64,000 nucleotides of DNA from Oscillospiraceae bacterium (GTDB taxonomy: Bacteria; Bacillota; Clostridia; Oscillospirales; Acutalibacteraceae): positions 575,356 through 639,355 of the forward strand of contig SVOY01000001.1 of the NCBI GenBank assembly GCA_015066105.1. Direction: 5' to 3'. Every line of letters starts with the position of its first letter. Positions within the stretch are counted from its first letter, which is position 1. Below, one piece after another: positions 17,784 through 27,614 of the stretch. The translations under genes and the position numbers were made by a program. Below the pieces are notes generated by a model that was not told the origin of the DNA, did not search any database, and saw only the letters and a program-made list of their open reading frames with translations.

Positions 17784-19748
17784 TTACTTCATCGTAGCTT
17801 TAAGCTTTTCAATTTTATCGCGAATAAGTGCCGCGTGCTCAAATTCAAGTATCTTTGCCGCTTCCTTCATTTCGGCGGTAAGCTGCTTAATCATTTTTTC
17901 CTTTTCGCTTCTCGGCAGCTTTCTGAAGGCTTTATCCGTATCGGCGGTATTGGTTGAAATTTCAAGGATATCACGTACCTCTTTTACTATGGTCTTAGGT
18001 ACAATTCCGTGCTCCTCATTATACTTGCTTTGTATTTTTCTTCTGCGCTCTGTTTCCCTTATGGCGTAATCCATTGAGGGTGTGATTTTATCGGCGTACA
18101 TAATCACCTGTCCCTCAGCGTTACGGGCGGCACGGCCTATTGTCTGCACAAGTGAGGTTTCAGAACGCAAAAAGCCCTCCTTGTCGGCGTCAAGTATTGC
18201 AACAAGGGAAACCTCAGGCAGGTCAAGACCCTCCCTTAAAAGGTTGATGCCCACAAGCACATCAAATTCGCCGAGACGTAAATCACGGATAATCTCCATA
18301 CGCTCAATAGTGTCAATATCATAGTGCATATATCTTACTTTTATCCCGAGATTGTCGAGATAATCCGTAAGAGCCTCTGCCATTTTTTTGGTAAGGGTGG
18401 TAACGAGCACGCGCTCATTTTTTGCCGTTCTGAGGTTGATTTCCCCGACAAGGTCATCAATCTGCCCTTCGGTAGGTCTTACGCTAACAAGCGGGTCAAG
18501 AAGCCCCGTGGGGCGGATAATCTGCTCAACAATCTGCTCGCTTTTTTCCTTTTCAAAAGCACCGGGGGTAGCACTCACAAAAATCTTCTGCCCTACCCTT
18601 TCGTAAAATTCGTCAAACTTCAGCGGTCTGTTGTCGTAAGCCGAGGGCAGACGGAAGCCGAATTCAATAAGGCTTTCCTTTCGTGCTCTGTCACCTGCAT
18701 ACATTGCACGAAGCTGAGGCAGCATAACGTGGCTTTCATCAACAAAAAGCAGAAAATCATCGGGAAAATAGTTAAGCAAAGTGAAAGGAGCCTCGCCTGC
18801 CGGCCTGCCCGACATTATGCGTGAATAGTTTTCAATACCCTTGCAAAAGCCCGTTTCGCGAAGCATTTCCATATCGTACATTGTTCTTTGCTGAATTCTC
18901 TGAGCCTCAAGCAGCTTGCCCTGCGCCGTAAATTCCTCAACGCGGTCAATCATTTCACTGCCTATTTCTTCAAGCGCATCCTCAAGCTTATCCTTTGAAA
19001 TAACATAGTGCGAGGCGGGATAAATCGCAATATGGGATACAACGTTTTTAACCTCACCCGTAAGCGGATTTATCTCGCAGATTCTGTCGATTTCATCGCC
19101 GAAAAATTCAACTCTAACGGCAGTATCAGAGGTGTAAACGGGATAAATTTCAACAATGTCGCCTCTTACTCTGAATTTATTGCGGATAAAATTTATATCG
19201 TTTCTTTCATACTGAATTTCAACCAGCTTTTCAATCAGCTCGTCACGGTTTTTCTCCATACCCGTACGAAGGGAAATAACCATATTTCTGTAATCAATGG
19301 GGTTACCGAGGGTATAGATGCAGGATACGCTTGCAACAATTATAACGTCACGGCGCTCAGACAATGCCGAGGTTGCGGAGTGGCGGAGCTTATCTATCTC
19401 ATCGTTGATTGATGAATCCTTTTCAATGTAGGTGTCGGTTGTGGGGATATAGGCCTCGGGCTGATAATAGTCATAATAGGATACAAAATACTCAACGGCG
19501 TTTTCGGGAAAAAACTCCTTGAATTCAGAGCACAGCTGTGCGGCAAGGGTTTTATTATGCGCCAGCACAAGGGCAGGTCTGTTCAGCTTTTCGATAATAT
19601 TTGCCATTGTAAAGGTTTTGCCCGAGCCGGTAACGCCCATAAGCGACTGCTCCTTATAGCCTTTTTTTACACCCTCAACAAGCTTTTCAATAGCCTGCGG
19701 CTGGTCGCCCGTCGGCTTGTAGCTTGAATGTAAAACAAATCTGTCCAT
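17784..19748 (-). CDS. uvrB: Excinuclease ABC subunit B
   Basis: Helicase-like subunit of nucleotide excision repair that verifies damage and positions the UvrC nuclease. The 654-residue protein has Walker [14 protein letters not shown] (near 39-51), the beta-hairpin region [19 protein letters not shown] in motif II, helicase motifs V-VI ([23 protein letters not shown]) and a C-terminal UVR domain ([18 protein letters not shown]) that contacts UvrA or UvrC. Start at 19748 follows a strong AAGGAGGTG. It is first in the uvrB-uvrA operon. An extended -10 (19777-19785) gives a likely promoter. Confidence 0.98.
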   Translation of the reverse strand: MDRFVLHSSYKPTGDQPQAIEKLVEGVKKGYKEQSLMGVTGSGKTFTMANIIEKLNRPALVLAHNKTLAAQLCSEFKEFFPENAVEYFVSYYDYYQPEAYIPTTDTYIEKDSSINDEIDKLRHSATSALSERRDVIIVASVSCIYTLGNPIDYRNMVISLRTGMEKNRDELIEKLVEIQYERNDINFIRNKFRVRGDIVEIYPVYTSDTAVRVEFFGDEIDRICEINPLTGEVKNVVSHIAIYPASHYVISKDKLEDALEEIGSEMIDRVEEFTAQGKLLEAQRIQQRTMYDMEMLRETGFCKGIENYSRIMSGRPAGEAPFTLLNYFPDDFLLFVDESHVMLPQLRAMYAGDRARKESLIEFGFRLPSAYDNRPLKFDEFYERVGQKIFVSATPGAFEKEKSEQIVEQIIRPTGLLDPLVSVRPTEGQIDDLVGEINLRTAKNERVLVTTLTKKMAEALTDYLDNLGIKVRYMHYDIDTIERMEIIRDLRLGEFDVLVGINLLREGLDLPEVSLVAILDADKEGFLRSETSLVQTIGRAARNAEGQVIMYADKITPSMDYAIRETERRRKIQSKYNEEHGIVPKTIVKEVRDILEISTNTADTDKAFRKLPRSEKEKMIKQLTAEMKEAAKILEFEHAALIRDKIEKLKATMK

Positions 19749-19776
19749 CTGTGCACCTCCTTTTTTCTATCATTTT

Positions 19777-19785
19777 ATTATAACA
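19777..19785 (-). promoter_or_regulatory. Extended -10 promoter element for uvrB-uvrA
   Basis: Minus strand TGTTATAAT, a TGN-TATAAT element without a good -35, 29 bases upstream of uvrB. A CGAAC half-site is adjacent (19786-19790) but a full LexA palindrome is missing. Confidence 0.5.
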
Positions 19786-19791
19786 CGAACA

Positions 19792-19832
19792 ACGGCAAAA
19801 ATAAAGAGAAGAAGCATAAAAACTTCTTCTCT
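19792..19832 (-). terminator. Intrinsic terminator of the pfkA-radC unit
   Basis: 10-bp stem AGAGAAGAAG/CTTCTTCTCT (19805-19832), then CTTTATTTTTG on the minus strand. Confidence 0.85.
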
Positions 19833-19836
19833 CTGC

Positions 19837-20580
19837 TTAATCTTCAAATTTTTTCTTTTCTTTGAAATTATAAAACATCTGAACGTATTTATTAGAACCG
19901 GCCATTGAAAAGTGACTTTTATCCGTAACGATTATATGGTCGGCAAACTTTACGTTAAGAACGTTGAGCAATGAGGCAATATCTGCCGTTGCAACTGTAT
20001 CCGCATAAGAAGGAGCAGCAATTCCGTGAGGATGATTGTGCGACAGAACAACCGAGGCCGCATTTGTTTCAAGCACCGTCGAAGCAAGCTTTCGCATATC
20101 AAAATTGGAAGAGCTTACATCGCCCTCACCAATCATTCTGTAGGTAATAAGCGAATTGTTTGCATCAAAGCAGAGCAGAAACACTCTTTCGATATTGTTG
20201 TTATCAAGATACAGCGTTCTGAGAAAGGCGACCGCTTCTTCAACATCCTTAAAGCTCTGACGCCTTTTAACAAGCTCCTGAGCATACTTCTGATACAAAG
20301 GCAAAATCATACTTATAAGGCAAGCCGCATTTTCCGTCATACCCTTAATTTGCATAAGGTCGGTTCTGTTTGCTTCAAAAACTGCAGACAGTGAACCGAA
20401 ACGGTCAATCAGCTCATGCGCAATCGGGTTTGTATCCTTGTAGGGTATGCCGAAAAACAAAAGCATCTCAAGGATATTATGCGAAGCCATACCGCGAAAG
20501 CCGCTTGCATAATACTTTTCGCGCACCTTTTGTCTGTGGTTGCGGTGTATGTTCGTTTTTTCCTTCTTTTCAGCAGGCAT
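19837..20580 (-). CDS. radC: RadC-family JAB/MPN metalloprotein
   Basis: Conserved bacterial protein of 247 residues historically linked to DNA repair, with unproven function. The N-terminal half carries a helix-hairpin-helix-like UPF0758 segment (IKGMTENAACLI). The C-terminal half has the JAMM metal motif LSHNHPHGIAAPSYADTVATAD, with the His-x-His, Ser and Asp ligands in place, typical of RadC/JAB domains. ATG at 20580 lies five bases after the pfkA stop and has no evident ribosome binding site, so translation probably depends on pfkA translation. The operon link to pfkA may simply be positional. Confidence 0.9.
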   Translation of the reverse strand: MPAEKKEKTNIHRNHRQKVREKYYASGFRGMASHNILEMLLFFGIPYKDTNPIAHELIDRFGSLSAVFEANRTDLMQIKGMTENAACLISMILPLYQKYAQELVKRRQSFKDVEEAVAFLRTLYLDNNNIERVFLLCFDANNSLITYRMIGEGDVSSSNFDMRKLASTVLETNAASVVLSHNHPHGIAAPSYADTVATADIASLLNVLNVKFADHIIVTDKSHFSMAGSNKYVQMFYNFKEKKKFED

Positions 20581-20585
20581 AGCAA

Positions 20586-21551
20586 TCAGATTGAAATGTC
20601 AAGTGACATTTTGTACATATTGAGGTCAATTTCATTTTTCATATTAAGAGCTTCAAAAATGTCAATGTCAAGAATCTTTTCCTTCTGCATTGCAACAACA
20701 CGGTTACCGATGCCGTCCTTAAGAAGCTGAACGGCGTGGTAGCCCATCTGGCTTGCTACAATTCTGTCCTTGGCAGTGGGTGAACCGCCGCGCTGAACGT
20801 GACCGAGAATTGTTGCACGTGTTTCAACACCGGTTTCAGCCTGAATTCTCTTTGCCATCTCTTCAACGCCGCCGATTGCCTCGGAAACAATGATTACAAA
20901 GTGAACCTTACCGCTCTTCTGAGTTCTCTTCATTCTGTCGATAACGTCTCTTTCAAAATCAAAGGGAACCTCGGGAATGAGAGTTGAGGTGGCACCGCAG
21001 GCAATACCTGAGGTGAGTGCAAGATAGCCTGCACCTCTGCCCATAACCTCAACAACTGCACAACGGTCGTGTGACTCAGCAGTATCTCTGATTCTGTCAA
21101 CCATCTGCATAATTGTGTTCATTGATGTATCGTAACCGATTGTGTAGTCACAGCAGCCGATATCGTTATCGATTGTGCCGGGGATTGCTACGCAGGGAAT
21201 ACCCCTTAAGGAAAGGTCTCTTGCACCTCTGAAGGAGCCGTCACCGCCGATAACAACAAGGCCCTCAATGCCGCGCTTTTTGCAGGTGTTGATAGCATCC
21301 TGCATACCCTCCTCTGTCTTGAAGCGTGAGCTTCTTGCAGAATAAAGAATTGTACCGCCTCTGTTGATAATATCTGAAACAGAGCGAAGATTCATTTCAT
21401 ACATATCGTCTTCCATAAGGCCGTTGTAGCCTCTTTTGATTGCATAAACCTTCATACCGAGCTCACAGCCGGCTCTGACAACGGCTCTTATTGCCGCGTT
21501 CATTCCGGGTGCGTCGCCGCCGCTTGTAAGTACACCAATAGTCTTAATCAT
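20586..21551 (-). CDS. pfkA: ATP-dependent 6-phosphofructokinase
   Basis: Glycolytic enzyme phosphorylating fructose 6-phosphate, 321 residues from the chosen start. The motifs GVLTSGGDAPGMNA (N-terminal nucleotide site), GGDGSFRGA, GTIDNDI (catalytic Asp) and EVMGRGAGYLAL are all clear. Gly in GGDGS and Gly in GTIDND mark an ATP-using rather than pyrophosphate-using enzyme. I chose ATG 21551 because AGGAGG lies eight bases upstream and the protein then begins MIKTIGVLTSGG; a longer frame up to 21623 has no family match. Promoter at 21632-21659. A hairpin in the leader (21575-21601) followed by four Ts is too weak to call an attenuator. radC follows by five bases. Confidence 0.97.
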   Translation of the reverse strand: MIKTIGVLTSGGDAPGMNAAIRAVVRAGCELGMKVYAIKRGYNGLMEDDMYEMNLRSVSDIINRGGTILYSARSSRFKTEEGMQDAINTCKKRGIEGLVVIGGDGSFRGARDLSLRGIPCVAIPGTIDNDIGCCDYTIGYDTSMNTIMQMVDRIRDTAESHDRCAVVEVMGRGAGYLALTSGIACGATSTLIPEVPFDFERDVIDRMKRTQKSGKVHFVIIVSEAIGGVEEMAKRIQAETGVETRATILGHVQRGGSPTAKDRIVASQMGYHAVQLLKDGIGNRVVAMQKEKILDIDIFEALNMKNEIDLNMYKMSLDISI

Positions 21552-21631
21552 TTGAAAATCCTCCTGTATTAAAACGAAGCCTGTTTTTTGCTGCTGCTTC
21601 GCATAATATACTGATTTAAACATTTGATGTT

Positions 21632-21659
21632 ATTATACACCATAATATGCAAAAGTCAA
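21632..21659 (-). promoter_or_regulatory. Sigma-A promoter of pfkA-radC
   Basis: Minus strand TTGACT (21654-21659), 16-base spacer, TATAAT (21632-21637). Confidence 0.75.
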
Positions 21660-21686
21660 GGTTTTGTGAGCATTTTGAAGTTTTTA

Positions 21687-21738
21687 TGCAAAAATAAAAC
21701 AGACACATCTCTGTAATTAACAATCACAAAGATGTGTC
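21687..21738 (-). terminator. Intrinsic terminator of the pyr operon
   Basis: 9-bp stem GACACATCT/AGATGTGTC (21702-21738), then TGTTTTATTTTTG on the minus strand. Confidence 0.85.
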
Positions 21739-21744
21739 AATAAA

Positions 21745-22158
21745 TTATGCCTTTGCCTCGCAGTACATACAGCGATATACTCTGTTTTCTCTGTCTGTAA
21801 GAGTGAATATCTGTTCAAGCTCCTGCTCGCAGGAGGTTATGCAACGGGGGTTTTTGCACTTAAGCACTCCGTGAAGCTTTTCGGGAAGGTCAACGCTTCT
21901 TTTTTCAACAAGCTTACTGTCACGGATTACGTCAATGGTTATGCCCGGGTCAATGTAACCGAGAGCCTCAAGGTTGATTTCAATATTGCTGTCAATTTTG
22001 ATAATATCCTTTTTGCCCATTTTTTTGCTGGTTACGTTTTTGATGATTGCAATACTGCATTCAAGCTTGTCAAAGCCGAGAAGGCTGTAAATTCTCATTG
22101 CATTGCCTGCAGTGATATGGTCAATAACAATTCCCTCTTTAATTGAATCTATATGCAT
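21745..22158 (-). CDS. pyrI: Aspartate carbamoyltransferase regulatory subunit
   Basis: Regulatory chain that binds CTP/ATP and controls the PyrB catalytic trimers. The 137-residue protein has the N-terminal allosteric domain (starting MHIDSIKEGIVIDHI, with GLLGF-like SLLGFDKLECS) and a C-terminal zinc domain with four cysteines (CKNPRC then CMYC). It is slightly shorter than the E. coli chain. It lies 14 bases after pyrB and is the last gene of the operon. Its presence predicts an allosteric holoenzyme, so the first committed step is likely feedback-controlled at protein level in addition to the leader. Confidence 0.95.
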   Translation of the reverse strand: MHIDSIKEGIVIDHITAGNAMRIYSLLGFDKLECSIAIIKNVTSKKMGKKDIIKIDSNIEINLEALGYIDPGITIDVIRDSKLVEKRSVDLPEKLHGVLKCKNPRCITSCEQELEQIFTLTDRENRVYRCMYCEAKA

Positions 22159-22172
22159 TTTACCTTCTCCTC

Positions 22173-23099
22173 TCAGTCCGCATTTAATCCGAGAAGCTCC
22201 ATAATAAGAGACATTCTCACATATTTACCGCAAAGTGCCTGTTCAAAATAGCAGGCTCTGGGGTCATCGTCAACATCGGTTGAAATTTCATTGACTCTGG
22301 GCAGCGGGTGAAGCACGATAAGGTCTTCCTTTGCATTTTTGACAAGCTTTGCCCTTGTAAGAATATAGCTGTCACGAAGGCGGATATATTCCTCCTCGCT
22401 CAAAAAGCGCTCCTTCTGAACTCTTGTCATATAAAGCACGTCAAGCTCGGGAAGAACCTCTTCAAGGTCAGTTGTCTGCACATATTCAATGCCCTGCTTC
22501 TGAAGCACATCCTTTTTTACATAAGAGGGAAGCTTCAGCTCATCGGGTGAGATAAGCACAATTTTAATGCCCGCATATCTTGAAAGTGCCTGAATGAGTG
22601 AATGTACGGTTCTGCCGAATTTAAGGTCACCGCAAAAGCCGATTGTGAAATTGTTGAGACGGCCCTTTTTCCTTCTGATTGTAAGAAGGTCGGTAAGGGT
22701 CTGTGTGGGATGGTTGTGACCGCCGTCACCTGCATTGATAACGGGAATTGAAGAATGCATTGAGGAAACGAGGGGTGCACCCTCCTTGGGATGTCTCATT
22801 GCAATGATATCAGCATAGCAGGAAACCATTTTTGTTGTGTCTGCAACGCTTTCACCCTTTGTTGCAGAGGACGAGCCTGCATCCGAAAAGCCGAGAACGT
22901 GACCGCCGAGCTCGTACATTGCGGCCTCAAAGCTGAGCCTTGTTCTTGTTGAGGGCTCAAAGAAAAGTGTGGCAAGCTTTTTGCCGCGGCAGACCTCGCT
23001 GTATTTTGCGGGGTTGGCTATGATATCGTCGGCACGGTCAAGCAGCTTGTTGATTTCTTCAACCGAAAGGTCAAGAATACTGATAACGCTTCTTACCAT
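22173..23099 (-). CDS. pyrB: Aspartate carbamoyltransferase catalytic subunit
   Basis: Condenses carbamoyl phosphate with aspartate in UMP synthesis. The 308-residue length matches the E. coli type that associates with PyrI. Carbamoyl-phosphate motif [13 protein letters not shown] (near residues 47-59), [11 protein letters not shown], the conserved [12 protein letters not shown] and HPLPRVNEI motifs are all present. Its ATG overlaps the pyrE stop by one base (TGATG). PyrI follows. Confidence 0.98.
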   Translation of the reverse strand: MVRSVISILDLSVEEINKLLDRADDIIANPAKYSEVCRGKKLATLFFEPSTRTRLSFEAAMYELGGHVLGFSDAGSSSATKGESVADTTKMVSCYADIIAMRHPKEGAPLVSSMHSSIPVINAGDGGHNHPTQTLTDLLTIRRKKGRLNNFTIGFCGDLKFGRTVHSLIQALSRYAGIKIVLISPDELKLPSYVKKDVLQKQGIEYVQTTDLEEVLPELDVLYMTRVQKERFLSEEEYIRLRDSYILTRAKLVKNAKEDLIVLHPLPRVNEISTDVDDDPRACYFEQALCGKYVRMSLIMELLGLNAD

Positions 23100-23737
23100 C
23101 AGTTTGCGCCCCCAATCCAGCTTTCGTCGGAAGGATTGTTTCTGAATTTAATAAGCTTTTCAATGTCCTCGGGCTTGATGTAGCCTTCCTCAGCGGCAAC
23201 CTCGGCAACAGCATCAAGGTTTGAAAGGCTGTAGTTTACAACCTCGGCTGCGGCAAGTCTGTCAATGCCCTTTTTCATACCGTAGGTGAAGATTGATGCA
23301 ATGCCAAGCACCTCGGCACCGGCTTCACGAAGAACCTCAACAACCTCGATTACACTGCCGCCCGTTGAAATAAGGTCTTCAACAACAACAACCTTCTGAC
23401 CCTTTTCAAGCTTGCCTTCAATCTGGTTGCCTCTGCCGTGGTCCTTGTGGCCTGAGCGTACGTAGCCCATGGGAAGGCCGAGAATGTGGCCGACGATAGC
23501 GGCGTGAGCTATACCTGCGGTTGAGGTGCCCATAATAACCTCACAGTCGGGGAAATATTTTAAAATTGTCTTGGCAAGACCTGTTTCAACGTCGTTTCTT
23601 ACTGCGGGAGAGGTAAGGGTAAGTCTGTTATCGCAGTAAATGGGGCTTTTGATGCCGCTTGCCCAGGTGAAGGGCTGTTCGGGGCGAAGGAAAACCGCAC
23701 CGATTGAGAGAAGGTCTTTTGCAATAATTTTTTTCAT
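23099..23737 (-). CDS. pyrE: Orotate phosphoribosyltransferase
   Basis: Transfers phosphoribose from PRPP to orotate, giving OMP. The 212-residue protein has the PRPP loop [17 protein letters not shown] (near residues 115-131) and the flexible-loop region [13 protein letters not shown]. It consumes PRPP, which the prs-type gene at 43841-45037 can supply. Located between pyrF and pyrB; its stop overlaps the pyrB start. Confidence 0.97.
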   Translation of the reverse strand: MKKIIAKDLLSIGAVFLRPEQPFTWASGIKSPIYCDNRLTLTSPAVRNDVETGLAKTILKYFPDCEVIMGTSTAGIAHAAIVGHILGLPMGYVRSGHKDHGRGNQIEGKLEKGQKVVVVEDLISTGGSVIEVVEVLREAGAEVLGIASIFTYGMKKGIDRLAAAEVVNYSLSNLDAVAEVAAEEGYIKPEDIEKLIKFRNNPSDESWIGGAN

Positions 23738-23775
23738 TTTAATCTATCCTTTCTTTGATTGAATTAACGGTTTAA

Positions 23776-24474
23776 TCAGCCTACGAATTCTCTGAGGCAT
23801 CTTTCGTAAGCCGCAACGGGGTCAGCCGCCGCAGTAATGGGTCTGCCCACAACAATGTAGTCAGAGCCGATAAGCTTTGCCTGCTCGGGAGTCATAACTC
23901 TCTTCTGGTCGCCTATATCGCCGTCAGCAAAGCGCACACCTGGAGTGATTGTAAGGAAGTCCTTACCGCAGGTGTTGTGCACCTTTTCGGCTTCAAGGGG
24001 TGAGCAGACAACGCCGTCAAGGCCTGCGTCAGCGGCATTTTTGGCATAGTGCATAACCACCTTGTCAATTGGCTCCTTGATAAGAAGGTCATTTTCCATG
24101 CTTTCCTGGTCAGTTGAAGTAAGCTGAGTAACGGCAATAAGAAGAGGTCTTGTGCCATCGGGTCTTGTAAGACCCTCAAGTGCGGCCTCCATCATACGCT
24201 TTGTGCCTGAGGCGTGAAGATTGGTTATATCAACGTCAAGGTTTGAAAGCACGGCCATTGATTTTTTGACAGTGTTGGGAATATCGTGAAGCTTGAGGTC
24301 AAGGAAAATCTTGTGGCCTCTTGCCTTGATTTCTTTAACTATTGAGGGACCTTCGGCATAATAAAGCTCCATACCGATTTTTACAAAAGGCTTTTTACCG
24401 CTGAACTTGTCGAGGAAGGCAAATACCTCCTCCTTACTGCTGAAATCACAAGCTACAATTACATCTCTACCCAT
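23776..24474 (-). CDS. pyrF: Orotidine 5'-phosphate decarboxylase
   Basis: Last enzyme of UMP synthesis. The 232-residue TIM-barrel protein has the catalytic Lys-Asp array [15 protein letters not shown] (near residues 58-72) and C-terminal phosphate-binding segment [13 protein letters not shown]. Its start shares an adenine with the pyrD stop (TGATG). A 38-base gap separates it from pyrE. Confidence 0.97.
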   Translation of the reverse strand: MGRDVIVACDFSSKEEVFAFLDKFSGKKPFVKIGMELYYAEGPSIVKEIKARGHKIFLDLKLHDIPNTVKKSMAVLSNLDVDITNLHASGTKRMMEAALEGLTRPDGTRPLLIAVTQLTSTDQESMENDLLIKEPIDKVVMHYAKNAADAGLDGVVCSPLEAEKVHNTCGKDFLTITPGVRFADGDIGDQKRVMTPEQAKLIGSDYIVVGRPITAAADPVAAYERCLREFVG

Positions 24475-25385
24475 CAGTGAGCACCTCCGATAATTTCTTT
24501 TAAATCTGTGATGTTATATTTTTCCATAACCGCCGGTAAATCGTTGATGATATCACGGCAGGCATAAGGATTTACAAGGTTTGCGGCACCGACCTGAACA
24601 GCCGTTGCACCTGCGAGCATCATTTCAATTACATCCTTTGCACTTGAAACTCCGCCGATTCCAACAACGGGAACCTTTACTTTATCATAAACCTGATAAA
24701 CCGCCCTTAAGGCAACGGGAAGAATTGCAGGACCCGAGAAGCCGCCCATTTTGTTTGCAATAACGGGCTTTTTTGTCTTAAGGTCAATTCTCATCCCGAG
24801 AAGGGTGTTTATAAGGCTGATTGCGTCTGCACCCGCTTCCTCGCATGCAAGAGCAATTTCGGTAATATCGGTTACATTAGGTGTCAGCTTTGCAATAACA
24901 GGCTTTGTTACAACACCCTTTACCGCCCTGATAACCTCGGCGGCATTTTTTGCATCCGTGCCGAAATTCACACCGCCGGCGTGAACATTGGGACAGCTGA
25001 TGTTAACCTCAAACCAGCCAATCTGCTCCTCTTTATCGAGAAGACTGCAGCATTCTATATATTCGTCAACGGTAAAGCCGCCGACATTGGCCATTACCTT
25101 TTTGTCAAAAACCTTTTTAAGCTTTGGAAGCTCCTCGGCGATTACGCCGTGCACACCGGGATTCTGCAAGCCTACCGAGTTAATCATACCCGAGGTACAT
25201 TCGGCAATTCGCGGTGTGGGGTTGCCGAAGCGGCTTTCAAGCGTTGTACCCTTGAAGGAGAAGGTACCAAGACAGTTTATATCGTAAAGCTCTGCAAATT
25301 CATAGCCGAAGCCGAAGGTTCCGCTTGCGGGAATAACGGGATTATCAAGGGTAATTCCGCAAAGGTCAACTTTTGTGCTTACCAT
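24474..25385 (-). CDS. pyrD: Dihydroorotate dehydrogenase, class 1B catalytic subunit
   Basis: FMN-containing enzyme that oxidises dihydroorotate. The 303-residue protein carries [11 protein letters not shown], which includes the catalytic cysteine of class 1 enzymes, and FMN-binding segments [15 protein letters not shown] and [12 protein letters not shown]. The adjoining pyrK makes it the NAD-dependent class 1B type, common in anaerobic Firmicutes. It overlaps pyrK by seven bases and pyrF by one. Confidence 0.97.
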   Translation of the reverse strand: MVSTKVDLCGITLDNPVIPASGTFGFGYEFAELYDINCLGTFSFKGTTLESRFGNPTPRIAECTSGMINSVGLQNPGVHGVIAEELPKLKKVFDKKVMANVGGFTVDEYIECCSLLDKEEQIGWFEVNISCPNVHAGGVNFGTDAKNAAEVIRAVKGVVTKPVIAKLTPNVTDITEIALACEEAGADAISLINTLLGMRIDLKTKKPVIANKMGGFSGPAILPVALRAVYQVYDKVKVPVVGIGGVSSAKDVIEMMLAGATAVQVGAANLVNPYACRDIINDLPAVMEKYNITDLKEIIGGAH

Positions 25386-26110
25386 ATAATTTCCTCCCTT
25401 ACAAGAACGGGTCCGTCCTTACAGATTCTCTTGTTGCCGTACTTTGTTTTACAGCTGCAGCCCATACAGGCACCGAAGCCGCAGCCCATTCTTTCCTCAA
25501 AGCTGTATTCACCGCTGCCCGTGGCTGTTTTTTCAATAGCTCTGAACATCGGCATAGGGCCGCAGGTATAAAAATATGTGTACTCAAGCTCCTTCATTGC
25601 ATCGGTAACAAAGCCCTTTGTGCCGAATGAGCCGTCAACGGTTGTAACGATTGTTTCTGCACCGATTGCTTCAAAATCAGCCTTGCAGAAGATTTCCCTT
25701 TCAGTGTTGAAGCCGAGAATAACCGTAGGCCTTTTGCCTTCCTTTATCAGCCTCTTGCAAAGGCCGTAAAGGGGCGGAATGCCAACGCCGCCGCCGATAA
25801 GAAGAGGCTTACTGCCGCTTTTTGAAGGAGAAAAGCCGTTGCCCAGCCCCGTAAGGCAGTCAACCTCCTTGCCTGCTTCCCAGCGGCTCATTTTTTCCGT
25901 GCCCTCACCTACTACCTTGTAAATGATTGAGATTGTTTTTTCATCCCAGTCAAAGACAGATATGGGTCTTTTGAGGTAACAGCCCTCAACGGTAAGATTT
26001 ATAAACTGACCGGGTGCCGTAAGTGAGGATGTGTCGCCCTCAAGCACCATTTTGTAAACACAGTCGGTCAGTGCTTTGTTTTCAAGAACCTTATATATTC
26101 CCTGAATCAA
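25379..26110 (-). CDS. pyrK: Dihydroorotate dehydrogenase B electron-transfer subunit
   Basis: FAD and [2Fe-2S] partner of PyrD that passes electrons to NAD. It has 243 residues: a ferredoxin-reductase-type FAD domain (KRPISVFDWDEKTISIIYK), a nucleotide-binding domain (LLIGGGVGIPPLYGL), and a C-terminal cluster motif CGFGACMGCSC followed by a distal Cys (RICKDGP). It starts 18 bases after the pyrC stop and overlaps pyrD. Confidence 0.97.
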   Translation of the reverse strand: MIQGIYKVLENKALTDCVYKMVLEGDTSSLTAPGQFINLTVEGCYLKRPISVFDWDEKTISIIYKVVGEGTEKMSRWEAGKEVDCLTGLGNGFSPSKSGSKPLLIGGGVGIPPLYGLCKRLIKEGKRPTVILGFNTEREIFCKADFEAIGAETIVTTVDGSFGTKGFVTDAMKELEYTYFYTCGPMPMFRAIEKTATGSGEYSFEERMGCGFGACMGCSCKTKYGNKRICKDGPVLVREEIIW

Positions 26111-26128
26111 CTTTATTTCTCCCTTCGC

Positions 26129-27373
26129 TTAAAATATCTTTTCGCCCTTTATGTATGTATGAACTACCTTACCCTTTACTTTAAAGCCCTCAAAGGGAGT
26201 TGCCCTGCCCATTGAGTAAAATTCATCGGGGTTGATTGTATATTCATTTTCAAGGTCAATTACGCAAAAATCTGCCTGCCGGCCCTCATCGGTGCCGCCC
26301 TTTATGCCGAAACGCTTTTTAGGGTTGATGCTCATAAGCTCAACAAGCCTTTCAAGCGTAATGATACCCGTGCAAACAAGGTGAGTGTAAAGCAGCGGAA
26401 AGGCCGTCTCAATACCTACAACGCCCATTGCGCTTTTTTCAAGGCCCCTGCCCTTTTCCTCGGCACTGTGAGGAGCGTGGTCTGTTGCAATCATATCGAT
26501 TGTGCCGTCCTTTATGCCCTCGATAAGAGCAAGTCTGTCCTCCTCAGAGCGAAGCGGCGGATTCATTTTGAATCTACCCTCCTCCTTAAGGCACATATCG
26601 TTGAGTATGAGGTAGTGCGGACCCGTTTCGCAGGTGATGTCAACGCCCTCTGCCTTGGCCTTACGGATGATATCAACGCTTTCCTTGGTGGAAATGTGGC
26701 AGACGTGATAGGAGCAGCCCGTTTCCTTTACAAGTTCAATGTCCCTTGCAATCTGACGCCATTCGCTTTCACTGCAAATGCCCTTGTGGCCGTGGAGCCT
26801 TGCGTATTCACCGTCGTGAATATATCCGCCCTTCAAAAGCTCGTTGACCTCGCAGTGGGCAACAATCATTTTGCCCAGGCTTTTTGCTTTGAGCATTGCC
26901 TCACGCATCATATCATCGCTCTGCACACCTCTGCCGTCATCGGAAAAGGCTATAACATCCTTGCTCATACCCTCCATATCCGAAAGGGCCTCACCAAGCT
27001 GACCTACGGTAATTGAGCCGTAGGGATAAACGGCAATGCAGGCATCGCTTTCGATAATATCAAGCTGACGCTGCAGATTTTCCTTACTGTCGGGCACGGG
27101 GTTGAGGTTAGGCATTGAGCAGACCGCCGTATAGCCGCCGTGAGCCGAAGCGAGAGTTCCGCTTTTTATCGTTTCCTTATAAGAAAAACCCGGCTCTCTC
27201 AGATGAACGTGAACATCTGCGAAACCGGGAAAAATATAACAATTACCGAAATCAATAATATCAGCAATATCAGTATCACGGGAAACAACAATACCGTTTT
27301 CAACGGCTAACGGAAGGGATGAAAATTCTGTATCGTGATAAACTTTTTTAGCTTTGAACAAGTTCTTCATCAT
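26129..27373 (-). CDS. pyrC: Dihydroorotase
   Basis: Zinc amidohydrolase that cyclises carbamoyl aspartate, first gene of the operon, 414 residues. HVHLREPGFSYKETI near residue 55 gives the first metal histidines. HCE and CHISTK motifs follow, and IATDHAPHS near residue 300 gives the catalytic Asp, typical of class I dihydroorotases. Two in-frame ATGs (27373, 27370) follow GGAGG; the second is better spaced. The upstream leader contains a promoter and an attenuator-like structure. Confidence 0.97.
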   Translation of the reverse strand: MMKNLFKAKKVYHDTEFSSLPLAVENGIVVSRDTDIADIIDFGNCYIFPGFADVHVHLREPGFSYKETIKSGTLASAHGGYTAVCSMPNLNPVPDSKENLQRQLDIIESDACIAVYPYGSITVGQLGEALSDMEGMSKDVIAFSDDGRGVQSDDMMREAMLKAKSLGKMIVAHCEVNELLKGGYIHDGEYARLHGHKGICSESEWRQIARDIELVKETGCSYHVCHISTKESVDIIRKAKAEGVDITCETGPHYLILNDMCLKEEGRFKMNPPLRSEEDRLALIEGIKDGTIDMIATDHAPHSAEEKGRGLEKSAMGVVGIETAFPLLYTHLVCTGIITLERLVELMSINPKKRFGIKGGTDEGRQADFCVIDLENEYTINPDEFYSMGRATPFEGFKVKGKVVHTYIKGEKIF

Positions 27374-27396
27374 TTATCCTCCGAAATTTTAATCAT

Positions 27397-27447
27397 AAAA
27401 AAAGCCTACGGAATACTCCGCAAGACTTACAAATCAGAGCCTTGCAT
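27397..27447 (-). promoter_or_regulatory. Attenuator-like leader of the pyr operon
   Basis: On the minus strand an 8-bp hairpin CTTGCGGA/TCCGTAGG (27405-27424, some G-U pairs) is followed by CTTTTTTT (27397-27404), an intrinsic terminator in front of pyrC. Its 5' arm overlaps the 3' arm of a second 7-bp hairpin GCAAGGC/GTCTTGC (27439-27445 with 27420-27426). The two hairpins cannot form together. A six-codon reading frame covers the first arm of the second hairpin. I saw no PyrR-binding consensus. Confidence 0.6.
27427..27447 (-). CDS. Putative pyr leader peptide (MQGSDL)
   Basis: ATG plus five sense codons and TAA, five bases after a good AAGGAG (27453-27458). It sits inside the leader's competing hairpins, so ribosome position could choose between them, as in E. 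coli pyrBI. This is inferred from position alone, and chance is not excluded. Confidence 0.35.
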   Translation of the reverse strand: MQGSDL

Positions 27448-27481
27448 AAGAGCTCCTTACAACTTCTTTCCGTTTCGTGTT

Positions 27482-27510
27482 ATTCTATCACAAACGTTTA
27501 AAAAAGTCAA
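27482..27510 (-). promoter_or_regulatory. Sigma-A promoter of the pyr operon
   Basis: Minus strand TTGACT (27505-27510), 17-base spacer, TAGAAT (27482-27487), giving a leader of about 100 bases. Confidence 0.8.
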
Positions 27511-27554
27511 TCCGATACGGCGAATTTTTAATATAAAATATTTAACAAATAATG

Positions 27555-27583
27555 ATTACATTTAAGGATAATTATGGTATAAT
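27555..27583 (+). promoter_or_regulatory. Extended -10 promoter of ispE
   Basis: ATTACA (27555-27560), 17-base spacer ending TGG, TATAAT (27578-27583). Divergent from the pyr promoter. Confidence 0.75.
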
Positions 27584-27614
27584 AATAACCTAAAACAATT
27601 ACGGGAGAAGGATT

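Noticed and set aside
19777..19799. Possible LexA box before uvrB
   Set aside because: Only one half (CGAAC) is present; the second half GTTCG is missing.
21575..21601. Hairpin in the pfkA leader followed by TTTT
   Set aside because: Too short a T-tract and too large a loop for a convincing attenuator.
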